Shown here: one piece after another, positions 22,299-29,931 of the stretch | How the letters are laid out: the number at the start of each line of letters is the position of its first letter | How positions within the stretch are numbered: the stretch's first letter is position 1 | NCBI GenBank assembly: GCA_030824275.1 | Contig: JAVBXY010000035.1 | Location: forward strand, 124,001-188,000 | DNA: 64,000 nt | Origin: Rhodocyclaceae bacterium | Lineage (GTDB): Bacteria > Pseudomonadota > Gammaproteobacteria > Burkholderiales > Rhodocyclaceae | Reading direction: 5' to 3' | The notes under the pieces: model-generated | Database searches by the model: none | What the model saw: the letters and a program-made list of their open reading frames with translations, nothing else | Told to the model about the DNA's origin: nothing | Position numbers and translations under genes: made by a program

Positions 22299-22522
22299 TT
22301 GGCCAGTTCGCGCAGCACGTTGCGACGGCGCTTCATGATGTCTTCGGCGGCCTTCATTTGCTGATCGAACTCGGGATCGAAAGCGGTGACACGAAAGCCG
22401 TCCGGTGACTCAGTGAGGTACATCGTGTCGCCCTTTTCCAGCTTCAAAGCCGCCAGCGCTTCCTTGGGCAGAACGACGCCAACCGAGTTGCCGATCTGGG
22501 TGAGTTTGAGGGTGAAATGCAT
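22295..22522 (-). CDS. AbrB/MazE-fold antitoxin
   Basis: 75-residue protein with an N-terminal SpoVT/AbrB swapped-hairpin DNA-binding domain (LKLTQIGNSVGVVLPKEAL) and a charged helical tail (DQQMKAAEDIMKRRRNVL) suited to wrapping the toxin. It is first in a two-gene operon with doc, overlapping by 4 bases. Upstream (minus strand) an AT-rich stretch with GTAATTAC is a plausible autoregulatory operator. AbrB-type partners for Doc toxins are known but differ from the classic Phd. Confidence 0.88.
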   Translation of the reverse strand: MHFTLKLTQIGNSVGVVLPKEALAALKLEKGDTMYLTESPDGFRVTAFDPEFDQQMKAAEDIMKRRRNVLRELAK

Positions 22523-22639
22523 GATGGCGTCCTTTTCATGGCGTAATTACAAACGTAACACTACGCCAGCCCACCGGCATCGGCAACGCTTACATTCGTT
22601 AACAGCTTGCTCGCCAGGCTTCCTCTAGAATCGGCTTCC

Positions 22640-24172
22640 ATGAAAAAACGTACCCTCGGGCTGACGGCCCTCGCCCTTCTCGTTCTTGCCGGTGCCGGCT
22701 TTGGCGCCTGGAAGTTCTACGGCAACGGTTCGGCCGCACCGAAATTCAAGCTAGCGAAGGCAGAGAGCGGGCCACTGGTTGCCATCGTCTCGGCGACCGG
22801 CACGCTGAATCCGGTGGTATCGGTACAGGTCGGCTCGCAGGTGTCGGGGCAGATCAAGGAAATCCTGGTGGATTTCAACTCGTCGGTGAAGGAAGGCCTG
22901 GTGATCGCCCGCCTCGACCCGGAAACCTATCAGTTGCGCGTGCGCCAGGCCGAGGCCGACCTCGACGCGACCCGCGCCAACCAGGGCGTGCAGCAGGCCG
23001 AGGTGGCCCGCGCCCGCGCCAACCTGTCGAATGCCCAGCGCGACTACGAGCGCAAGAAGACCCTGGTGGAGAAGAACTTCATCTCGCCAGCGGAACGCGA
23101 CACGGCGCAGAACACGCTGGATGCTGCCCGCGCCTCGCTGGCCGCCGCCGAGGCCCAGGCGCGCAATGGCGAAGCCATCGTGCGCCAGCGCCAATTGCAA
23201 CTGTCATCGGCCCGTGTCGATCTGGAACGCACGGTGATCCGTGCGCCGGTGGATGGCATCGTGGTCAAGCGCAGCATTGAGCCGGGACAGACGGTGGCGG
23301 CATCATTGCAGGCGCCCGAGCTATTTGTGATCGCCAAGAGCCTGACCGACATGCAGGTTGAAACCTCCATCGACGAGGCCGATGTGGGCCGCGTCCAGCT
23401 CGGCCAGAAGGCCGGCTTCACGGTCGATGCCTTCGCCGGTCGCAACTTCGAGGGCGAGGTAAAGCAGGTACGCAAGGCGGCCACCGTGGTCTCCAACGTC
23501 GTCACCTACACCGTCGTCATCTCGGCGGCGAATCCCGATCTCACCCTGCTGCCGGGCATGACGGCCAATGTGCGCATCGTCACGGCGCAGAAGGACAAGG
23601 CGCTGAAAGTGCCCAACGCGGCGCTGCGCTATCGCCCGGCAGGCGCCGGTGACGAGAAGAAAGCGGCAACAGCGACGCCGACCGCCGTATCACCAGCGCC
23701 GACTTCTGGCGCCAGTCGCAGCAGTCAGCTCAAGGAACGCCTGATCGCCGAACTCAAGCTCGATGCCGATCAGCAGACCAAGCTCGATGGCATCTTCGCC
23801 GGCATGCGCGAGAAGTTCATGGCAGTGCGCGAACTCGCCGATGCCGAGAAGGCTCGCGCCGAAGAACGCAACCGCGCCGAGATTCGCGACAAGGTCTCGG
23901 CCATCCTGAGCCCGGAGCAGAAGAAACGCTACGACGAGATGGCCGCCCAGGCGGCTTCCGTACGCGCCGGCGGCGGTGGTGGCTCGGGCCGCATCTGGAT
24001 CGTTGATGGCGATGGCAAGCCCAAGGGCATCGACGTGCGCCTCGGCCTCACCGACGGCAGCGCGACGGAGATCGTTTCCGGCGAGATCAAGGAAGGCCAG
24101 GAGGTCATCGTCGGCGTGCAGACCGCTGCGGGAGCCAAGTCTTCCGCCGCCCCCGGCCCGCGCCTGTTCTGA
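22640..24172 (+). CDS. MacA-like periplasmic adaptor with helical insertion
   Basis: 510-residue membrane-fusion protein linking an inner-membrane ABC exporter to an outer-membrane channel. Order: N-terminal membrane helix (about 5-25), barrel-sandwich strand with SVQVGSQVSGQIKEIL, long coiled coil (about 95-195), lipoyl half with VIRAPVDGIVVKRSI, and beta-barrel to about 330. Residues about 360-440 are an insertion that MacA lacks: amphipathic helices resembling Spy/CpxP (LKLDADQQTKLDGIFAGM.. LSPEQKKRYDEMAA). The C-terminal beta-domain follows. The linker before the insertion contains a dispersed-repeat copy. A TAGAAT hexamer sits 8 bases before the start. Overlaps the ATPase gene (TGATG). 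Confidence 0.9.
   Translation: MKKRTLGLTALALLVLAGAGFGAWKFYGNGSAAPKFKLAKAESGPLVAIVSATGTLNPVVSVQVGSQVSGQIKEILVDFNSSVKEGLVIARLDPETYQLRVRQAEADLDATRANQGVQQAEVARARANLSNAQRDYERKKTLVEKNFISPAERDTAQNTLDAARASLAAAEAQARNGEAIVRQRQLQLSSARVDLERTVIRAPVDGIVVKRSIEPGQTVAASLQAPELFVIAKSLTDMQVETSIDEADVGRVQLGQKAGFTVDAFAGRNFEGEVKQVRKAATVVSNVVTYTVVISAANPDLTLLPGMTANVRIVTAQKDKALKVPNAALRYRPAGAGDEKKAATATPTAVSPAPTSGASRSSQLKERLIAELKLDADQQTKLDGIFAGMREKFMAVRELADAEKARAEERNRAEIRDKVSAILSPEQKKRYDEMAAQAASVRAGGGGGSGRIWIVDGDGKPKGIDVRLGLTDGSATEIVSGEIKEGQEVIVGVQTAAGAKSSAAPGPRLF
23683..23705 (-). repeat. Dispersed bipartite repeat copy (in adaptor gene)
   Basis: Minus-strand copy: GAA, GTCGGCGCTG, spacer GTGAT, ACGGCG. Short A-run. 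Read in frame on the plus strand as AVSPAPT in the linker before the Spy-like insertion. Confidence 0.8.
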
Positions 24173-24897
24173 TGAGCGAAGCCCTGATCCGGGTCGAGGG
24201 CCTGGCCAAGGATTACGTCATGGGCAGCAACGTGGTGGCGGCCCTGCGCGGCGTCAGCCTCGACATCGCACCCGGCGAATTCGTCGCCGTGATGGGGCCG
24301 TCGGGCTCGGGCAAATCGACCTTCATGAACCTGCTCGGCTGTCTCGACCATCCCAGCGCCGGCAGCTACTGGCTCGGCGGGCAGGAAGTCTCGCGCCTGT
24401 CCGGCGACGAGCTGGCGGTGGTGCGCAATCGCAAGCTCGGCTTCGTCTTCCAGCACTTCAATCTGCTGGCGCGCACTTCGGCCCTGGACAACGTGGCGCT
24501 GCCCCTGCTCTACGGCAACGTGGCCGCCGCTGACCGCCATCCGCTCGCGGCAAAACGGCTCACGCAAGTCGGCTTGGCCGAGCGCATGGACCATCACCCG
24601 GCCCAGCTTTCCGGCGGCCAGCAACAGCGCGTGGCGATTGCCCGTGCGCTGGTGAACGACCCGCAACTGGTGCTCGCCGACGAGCCCACGGGCGCGCTGG
24701 ATTCGCGCACCAGCGTCGAGATCATGGCCCTGCTGCAACAGCTCAACCGCGAGGGCATCACCATCGTGCTGGTGACCCACGAGCACGACATCGCCGATTT
24801 CGCCGGCCGCGTGATTTCCTTTCGCGATGGCCAGGTGGTCGAGGACCGGACCAACGCAGCCAAGGACGCGGCAGCGGCCGTGGCGGCACTGCCATGA
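24172..24897 (+). CDS. ABC exporter ATPase (MacB N-half / LolD-like)
   Basis: 241-residue ATP-binding subunit. Walker A GPSGSGKST, signature LSGGQQQRVAIARAL, Walker B LVLADEPTGALD and the H-loop VTHEHD are all intact. In E. coli MacB this domain is fused to the permease; here it is a separate gene. It overlaps the adaptor gene at the start and the permease gene at the end by 4 bases each, so the three are made as one complex. The substrate (macrolide, peptide, lipid or siderophore) cannot be told. Confidence 0.95.
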   Translation: MSEALIRVEGLAKDYVMGSNVVAALRGVSLDIAPGEFVAVMGPSGSGKSTFMNLLGCLDHPSAGSYWLGGQEVSRLSGDELAVVRNRKLGFVFQHFNLLARTSALDNVALPLLYGNVAAADRHPLAAKRLTQVGLAERMDHHPAQLSGGQQQRVAIARALVNDPQLVLADEPTGALDSRTSVEIMALLQQLNREGITIVLVTHEHDIADFAGRVISFRDGQVVEDRTNAAKDAAAAVAALP

Positions 24898-26129
24898 ATT
24901 TCGCCGCGACCCTGCGCATCGCCCTGCTCGCCCTGCGCATCAACAAGCTGCGCTCGGCGCTGACCATGCTCGGCATCATCATCGGCGTTGCCGCCGTGAT
25001 CGTCATGATCGCCGTCGGCAACGGTGCCCAGGCGCGCGTCGAGGACCAGATCAAGAGCCTCGGCTCGAACATCATCATGGTGCTCTCCGGTTCGGCCATG
25101 TCCGGCGGCGCCCGTGGCGGTTCCGGCTCGCAGCCGACCATCACCGAGGACGACGCCTACGCGCTGAACCGCGAGGTGGAGGAAATCCAGGCCGCCGCCC
25201 CGGCCCTGCGCGGCAATGGCCAGGTGGTGATGGGCAATACCAACTGGTCCACCAGCTTCTATGGCACCACGCCTGAATACCTGGAAGTCCGCGAGTGGCC
25301 GGTGATCGAGGGCCGTGGCTTCGAGCAGGCGGAATTGAACGGTGCCGGCAAGGTGGTACTGGTCGGACAAACCGTGGCGAAGAACCTGTTCGGCGACGCC
25401 AGCCCCATCGACCAGGTGGTGCGCGTGAACAAGGTGCCGCTGACCGTGATCGGCCTGCTCGACCGCAAGGGTCAGAACATGATGGGCCAGGATCAGGACG
25501 ACATCCTGCTTATGCCGATCAGCACGGCTCGCAAGCGCGTGCTCGGCTCCAGCCGTTTTGCCAGCGGCCGCAGCGTCGGCTCGATCATGGTCAAGGTCAA
25601 GGATGGCGCCAACATGCCGGAAGCAGAGGCCCGCATGCGCGAACTGCTGCGCCAGCGCCACCGCTTGCAGAACGGCCAGGACGATGACTTCTTCGTCCGC
25701 AATCTCCAGGAAATTCTCGCCGCCCAGGAAGCCTCGTCGAAGGTGATGTCGCTGCTGCTCGCCGCCGTGGCCTCGGTCTCGCTGCTGGTGGGCGGCATCG
25801 GCATCATGAACATCATGCTGGTCTCGGTCACCGAGCGCACCCGCGAGATCGGCCTGCGCATGGCCGTCGGCGCGCGCGGGCGCGACATCCTCACGCAGTT
25901 CCTGGTCGAGGCGGTGACGCTCTCGCTGATCGGCGGTGCCATCGGCATCCTGCTCGGTTCCGGCGGCGCGATACTGGTGGCCAACCTGGCCGGCTGGCGC
26001 ACCGAGCTATCGGTTGCCTCCATTGTCCTCGCGGCCGGTTTCGCCGGTGGCATCGGCGTGTTCTTCGGCTACTACCCGGCGAAGAAGGCTTCGCGCCTTT
26101 CACCCATCGAAGCGCTGCGCTACGAATAG
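24894..26129 (+). CDS. ABC exporter permease (MacB C-half, FtsX-like)
   Basis: 411-residue inner-membrane permease with one N-terminal helix (about 17-40), a periplasmic MacB_PCD domain (about 40-275) and three C-terminal helices (about 285-400) of the FtsX type. ALTMLGIIIGVAAVIVMIAVGNGA and GGIGIMNIMLVSVTERTREI are strong MacB hallmarks. Last gene of the adaptor-ATPase-permease operon; no TolC-type channel gene is nearby, so a chromosomal TolC probably serves. Confidence 0.95.
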   Translation: MNFAATLRIALLALRINKLRSALTMLGIIIGVAAVIVMIAVGNGAQARVEDQIKSLGSNIIMVLSGSAMSGGARGGSGSQPTITEDDAYALNREVEEIQAAAPALRGNGQVVMGNTNWSTSFYGTTPEYLEVREWPVIEGRGFEQAELNGAGKVVLVGQTVAKNLFGDASPIDQVVRVNKVPLTVIGLLDRKGQNMMGQDQDDILLMPISTARKRVLGSSRFASGRSVGSIMVKVKDGANMPEAEARMRELLRQRHRLQNGQDDDFFVRNLQEILAAQEASSKVMSLLLAAVASVSLLVGGIGIMNIMLVSVTERTREIGLRMAVGARGRDILTQFLVEAVTLSLIGGAIGILLGSGGAILVANLAGWRTELSVASIVLAAGFAGGIGVFFGYYPAKKASRLSPIEALRYE

Positions 26130-26187
26130 CGCATGACAATCCGGCTGTAACACAAGGTCGCCAGCTATCCGCCATAATAGCTCGGAT

Positions 26188-27684
26188 ATGGCGGATGAAA
26201 TCGAACTCAAGCTGGCACTGGCGGAAGCTGACCAGCCGCGCTTCCTGCGCCACCCGCGCCTGCGGCACGCAGCAGCGCGCCATGTCGACACCCTCGACAA
26301 CATCTACTACGACACGCCCGACCTCGCCCTGCGCCGACGCGGCATCGCCTTGCGCCTGCGTCGCCAGGGCCGTCGCTGGCTGCAAACCGTCAAGCTGGCG
26401 GGCTCTGCCAGCGTCGGCCTGTCCAGCCGTCCGGAATGGGAGACGCCCTACGGCGGCCATTTCGATTTCTCGGTAATCGAAGTCGAGTCCGTGCGCGAAT
26501 GGCTGCAACGGCCCAAGCTACTGGCGCGCATCGTGCCGATTTTCGAGACGCGCTTCCGCCGCAATACCTGGCACTTCGCCGTCGGCGGCGGCGATTTGCT
26601 GCTGACCCTGGATCGCGGCTGGATCGTCGCCAACGGCCGCCGCGAGGCGATTTCCGAACTCGAACTGGAACTCTCCGGCGCGCCGGTGCAGGCGATCTTC
26701 GATATCGCCCTGGCCCTGGGCGAGCGCATCGCCCTGCCGCCCGCCGTGCTCTCCAAGGCCGAGCGTGGCTACCGCCTGCATGCCGGCACTGCGCTGGCGC
26801 CGGTCAAGGCCGCCACCATTCCACTGACCGGCGACATGGCGCCGGAAGCGGCCTTTCGGCGCATCGCACTGGACTGCCTGGAACACCTGCAACGCAACCA
26901 CATCGGCGCGCTGACCCATAGCGACCCAGAATACATCCATCAGATGCGTGTCGCCACGCGCCGCCTGCGTGCCGCCCTGCGCCTGTTCGCGCCGGTGCTG
27001 GCCTCCGGTGCGGACGAAACCCTGCGTGCGCCGCTGGCCGAGCTGATGACACGCCTGGGCCGCGCCCGCGATCTCGACGTGTTGCAAACCGAGATCACCG
27101 ATCCGGTGTTGAACGCCCTGCCCGACGAGCCACGCCTCACCGCCCTGGCCAGCGACATCACCAACCGCCGCTACGGCGCCCGTGACGAAGCGCTGGCAGC
27201 CCTGGCGGCCCCAGCCTATGGACAGGCGCTGCTGGTGGCGCTGCAAGCCCTGCACAGCGAACCAGGCACCACGCTAGAAGGCGATCCGTTGGCCACCTTC
27301 GCCACCCGTCGCTTGCGCCGCTTACGGCGCAAGGTGCTGCAATTGGCCGCCGCTGCCCGCATTGACGATCCGGTTTCACTGCATGCGCTGCGCATTGGCA
27401 TCAAGCGCCTGCGCTACGGTCTGGAGTTCTTTTCACCGCTGGCGAAGCGCTCGCCACGTGCGGTACTCAAGCGCCTCGCAGCCTTGCAGGAGACGCTGGG
27501 GCAGCTCAACGACCTGGCCAACGCCGGCACCCTGCTGATGGACTGCGCCGCCGACGATCCGCGCCTGCGCGAGGCGGTGACGCTGATCGCCGGCTGGCAC
27601 GGCCCGCGCCATGCATCCCTACTGACCCGCATTCCGCCCGAGCTGGCGCGTCTGGCCCGCTTGCGGCTACCAACACTGAATTAA
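26188..27684 (+). CDS. CYTH-CHAD domain protein (putative triphosphatase)
   Basis: 498-residue cytoplasmic protein. The N-terminal CYTH tunnel domain (about 1-200) begins with the defining EIELKLAL (E-x-E-x-K type) and has alternating charged strands such as GIALRLRRQGRRWLQTVKL. The CHAD domain (about 215-495) is helical with conserved His (YIHQMRVATRRLRAALRLF and LHALRIGIKRLRYGLEFF). CYTH enzymes hydrolyse tripolyphosphate and CHAD binds polyphosphate, so a role in polyphosphate metabolism is likely; the next gene, sixA, often accompanies it. CATAAT lies 9 bases before the ATG with no SD. Confidence 0.92.
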   Translation: MADEIELKLALAEADQPRFLRHPRLRHAAARHVDTLDNIYYDTPDLALRRRGIALRLRRQGRRWLQTVKLAGSASVGLSSRPEWETPYGGHFDFSVIEVESVREWLQRPKLLARIVPIFETRFRRNTWHFAVGGGDLLLTLDRGWIVANGRREAISELELELSGAPVQAIFDIALALGERIALPPAVLSKAERGYRLHAGTALAPVKAATIPLTGDMAPEAAFRRIALDCLEHLQRNHIGALTHSDPEYIHQMRVATRRLRAALRLFAPVLASGADETLRAPLAELMTRLGRARDLDVLQTEITDPVLNALPDEPRLTALASDITNRRYGARDEALAALAAPAYGQALLVALQALHSEPGTTLEGDPLATFATRRLRRLRRKVLQLAAAARIDDPVSLHALRIGIKRLRYGLEFFSPLAKRSPRAVLKRLAALQETLGQLNDLANAGTLLMDCAADDPRLREAVTLIAGWHGPRHASLLTRIPPELARLARLRLPTLN

Positions 27685-27749
27685 CGTCCCTGTCACATGC
27701 GGCCACTAGAATGCCGCGCCTTACAAGACCAAGACGAGGAGAGCATTCA

Positions 27750-28211
27750 ATGGATCTGATCCTGTGGCGTCATGCCGAGGCGGAGGAAGGCGGGAACGCG
27801 ATTCCCGATCACAAGCGGCGGCTCACGGCCCGTGGCGAAAAGCACGCCAAGCAGGTATCCCGCTGGCTGCACCAGCACTTGCCAAGAAAGCGCCGCATCC
27901 TCGTCAGCCCCGCCGAGCGTACGCAGCAAACGGCCCATGCCCTGCAACTGCCCTATGAAGTCGAGCCAAAAGTCGGCATTGGCGCCACGGCGGCCGACAT
28001 CCTCGGCGTTACCGGTTGGCCGGACGAGAGCGGCGCAGTGCTGGTGATCGGCCACCAGCCGAGCCTGGGCCGCATCGCCGCCCTGCTGCTGGGCGGCGAG
28101 GAAGCCGACTGGTCGATCAAGAAGGGCGGCGTCTGGTGGTTCTCCAACCGGGTGCGCAACGACGAGACCCAGACCGTCCTGCGGGCTGTGTTGAACCCCG
28201 ATTTCACCTGA
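27750..28211 (+). CDS. sixA: Phosphohistidine phosphatase SixA
   Basis: 153-residue histidine phosphatase of the phosphoglycerate-mutase-like superfamily. Catalytic LILWRHAEAE (RH-x-A) at 3-12, second Arg in VSPAERTQQTA and the second His in LVIGHQPSLGRIA are present. SixA acts on His-phosphorylated signalling or phosphotransfer proteins. The start is set by the SD GACGAGGAGAG 8 bases upstream. It follows the CYTH-CHAD gene by 65 bases on the same strand. Residues KVGIGATA come from a possible, divergent repeat copy. Confidence 0.92.
   Translation: MDLILWRHAEAEEGGNAIPDHKRRLTARGEKHAKQVSRWLHQHLPRKRRILVSPAERTQQTAHALQLPYEVEPKVGIGATAADILGVTGWPDESGAVLVIGHQPSLGRIAALLLGGEEADWSIKKGGVWWFSNRVRNDETQTVLRAVLNPDFT
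27968..27992 (+). repeat. Possible divergent repeat copy (in sixA)
   Basis: AAA, GTCGGCATTG, spacer GCGCC, ACGGCG: two mismatches in the left block, right block perfect. It may be chance, because SixA proteins often have a similar Gly/Ala loop here. Confidence 0.4.
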
Positions 28212-28239
28212 AATTTCATCGCCTTGCCACGCATGACGC

Positions 28240-28293
28240 TTGCAAGATAAGGAGACTTTTGATATTTTAGGCCTGAATATATACAGCTATTCA
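28240..28293 (+). promoter_or_regulatory. Promoter and likely MarR operator
   Basis: TTGCAA (28240-28245), a 17-base spacer and TATTTT (28263-28268) form a sigma-70 promoter. Directly after it, at the expected transcription start, lies the inverted repeat TGAATA-N8-TATTCA (28274-28293). It is AT-rich in a GC-rich genome and placed to let the MarR protein repress its own gene. Confidence 0.6.
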
Positions 28294-28302
28294 TCAGCCT
28301 TC

Positions 28303-28791
28303 ATGTCCAAAGACTCCGCTTCCGATACCGAAACCCGCGCCAGCGCCGACCACGCCCCCGATCTGCGGCTCTGGCTGCGCATGCTGGCCTGCACCAACAT
28401 GATCGAAAGCCACATCCGCTCGCGCCTGCGCACGGAATTCGATATCACCCTGCCCCGCTTTGACCTCATGGCCCAGCTGGAGCGCGTGCCGCAAGGCCTG
28501 AAAATGGGCGAACTGTCCAAGCGCATGATGGTCACCGGCGGCAACGTCACCGGCATCACCGACCAGCTTGTCGCCGAGGGCCTGGTGATCCGCGAGGACA
28601 ATCCGAAGGACCGTCGCGCCTACATCGTCAAGCTGACGCCGGACGGCCGCCGCGCCTTCCGCAAGATGGCCGAGGCCCATGAAAACTGGGTGGTCGAGCT
28701 GTTCGAAGGCATCAGCGAGAAGGATCGCAACCAGCTTCACCAGCTGCTGGCGACGCTGAAAGCCCGGGTTTCCGGCTTCACCGCCAAGTAG
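28303..28791 (+). CDS. MarR family transcriptional regulator
   Basis: 162-residue dimeric winged-helix regulator. The DNA-binding region has LSKRMMVTGGNVTGITDQLVAEG (recognition helix) and the wing DNPKDRRAYIVKLTPDGRRA, diagnostic for MarR. Such proteins usually repress efflux or aromatic-acid genes and release DNA on ligand binding. The start at 28303 follows the operator-like inverted repeat; an upstream in-frame ATG at 28240 lies inside the predicted -35 and is rejected. It is alone, with no obvious adjacent target. Confidence 0.93.
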   Translation: MSKDSASDTETRASADHAPDLRLWLRMLACTNMIESHIRSRLRTEFDITLPRFDLMAQLERVPQGLKMGELSKRMMVTGGNVTGITDQLVAEGLVIREDNPKDRRAYIVKLTPDGRRAFRKMAEAHENWVVELFEGISEKDRNQLHQLLATLKARVSGFTAK

Positions 28792-28876
28792 CGGCTCGAT
28801 GCCGGATTCAAGCTCGGGCCCGGTTCTGCCGTAAAATCGGTTTCGCATTCCACGGATTTCCCCACCCGCGCCCGAT

Positions 28877-29350
28877 ATGACTCTCCGCCCCGGCCTCACT
28901 TTTGCCATGCTGCTCGCGCTCGCAGGCTGCGACCAGCTTGGCATCGAAACTCCCGTCCAGGAAATGCAGCGTCTCGAAGCCGAGGGCAAGGCCATCGGCA
29001 GCTCCTGCCGGCAGTCGGGCCGGGCCCTGGAAGACTGCTACCAGATCAATCCCAAGGCGCCCAAGGCGGCGATTTTCACCGGCTGGCGAGAGATGGATGC
29101 CTATATGCGGGAAAACAAGATCGAGGAAGTGAAGCCCGCTTTCCCGATGCAGCCGCCGCAAGCCAAGCGCAAACCCTTCGAGCCGGTAGTCGAGGAAGCA
29201 CCGGCGGCCCCGGTCAAGGCCGACGAAAAAGCCGCCGAAAAACCGTCCGAAGAGCATCCCAAGGCCGAGGAAAAACCGGCTGAGGTGAAACCTGCGGCTC
29301 CTGCTGCCCCGCTGAAAAAGTCGGCGCTGGCGACACGGCGACTGGCCTGA
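28877..29350 (+). CDS. Putative lipoprotein, low-complexity C-terminus
   Basis: 157-residue protein with a lipobox (LLALAGC, Cys18), a small conserved-looking core with four or so Cys and GRALEDCYQINPKAPKAAIFTGWREMDAYMREN split across residues 45-78, and an Ala/Pro/Glu/Lys-rich tail. The core resembles small betaproteobacterial lipoproteins of unknown function. The last residues (KKSALATRR) are encoded by a dispersed repeat copy, and the last 137 bases overlap the convergent exonuclease gene. TAAAAT near 28834 may be its -10. Confidence 0.75.
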   Translation: MTLRPGLTFAMLLALAGCDQLGIETPVQEMQRLEAEGKAIGSSCRQSGRALEDCYQINPKAPKAAIFTGWREMDAYMRENKIEEVKPAFPMQPPQAKRKPFEPVVEEAPAAPVKADEKAAEKPSEEHPKAEEKPAEVKPAAPAAPLKKSALATRRLA

Positions 29351-29930
29351 GCGTTCGCTCCTTCCAGGCTCGATACACCCGCAAAGCTACCTGCGCGTCG
29401 TTCGCTGCGTAGAGAATCTGCTGCTCGCTCAAGCGCGGGTTGGCCCAATTGGTGGTCGAGGTGCGCTTGGACTTTTGCAGGCGCTGGCCGAAGAACATCG
29501 CCACCGCCGACTTCGCTCCGACATCGCCCCGCTTGTCCTGGCGCAGGGCACTGGCCAGATCAAGCACATGCGCCGACTCGATGCCCAACTTGACCTGTAG
29601 CCGCAGCAGGTCGTCGCGCAGACCGAAGCCCACCTTCAATACCTTCGGCGATTCCAGCACCTGACGCACGACCTCCCGGTCCAGCCGCTCGTCCACCGGG
29701 AAGAGATAGGCCTTGTCGGCCGTCGACAACTGGATCAGATGCGGCCCGGTGGACACCTCGCCCTTGGCAAAGGTCGGCTTCGACTCGGTATCGAAGCCAA
29801 CCGCATCGGTAGCCAGCAAGGCCGTCAGCGCGGCGGCCGCCTGCTCCTTTGTGCGCACCAGCACCACGTCGTCGAGCTGGATGCCTGGATACAGCGGCAG
29901 CTCCGCGTCATTGGCGGGATGGGCCACCAC
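29214..29930 (-). CDS. 3'-5' exonuclease, RNase D/WRN-like (DEDDy)
   Basis: 238-residue nuclease of the DnaQ superfamily. Exo I is GFDTES with Asp47 and Glu49; Exo II has the GFGLRDDL Asp pair; Exo III is LYAANDAQVAL (Tyr and Asp, DEDDy type). No HRDC domain, so shorter than RNase D, as in several betaproteobacterial single-domain proteins. After the catalytic core (ending near RVYRAWKERT) about 45 residues are Pro/Arg-rich and antisense to the lipoprotein gene, including AVSPAPTF from a repeat copy. Starts 1 base before the aldo-keto reductase stop region. Confidence 0.9.
   Translation of the reverse strand: MVAHPANDAELPLYPGIQLDDVVLVRTKEQAAAALTALLATDAVGFDTESKPTFAKGEVSTGPHLIQLSTADKAYLFPVDERLDREVVRQVLESPKVLKVGFGLRDDLLRLQVKLGIESAHVLDLASALRQDKRGDVGAKSAVAMFFGQRLQKSKRTSTTNWANPRLSEQQILYAANDAQVALRVYRAWKERTLRPVAVSPAPTFSAGQQEPQVSPQPVFPRPWDALRTVFRRLFRRP
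29315..29340 (+). repeat. Dispersed bipartite repeat copy (overlap of convergent genes)
   Basis: AAAAA, GTCGGCGCTG, spacer GCGAC, ACGGCG; both blocks perfect. It is coding on both strands: KKSALATRR at the end of the lipoprotein and AVSPAPTF near the end of the exonuclease. Confidence 0.88.
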
Positions 29931-29931
29931 C

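Noticed and set aside
28338..28356. GCCAGCGCCGAC in the MarR gene
   Set aside because: It shares only the left block core with the dispersed repeat; no A-run and no ACGGCG block at the right distance.
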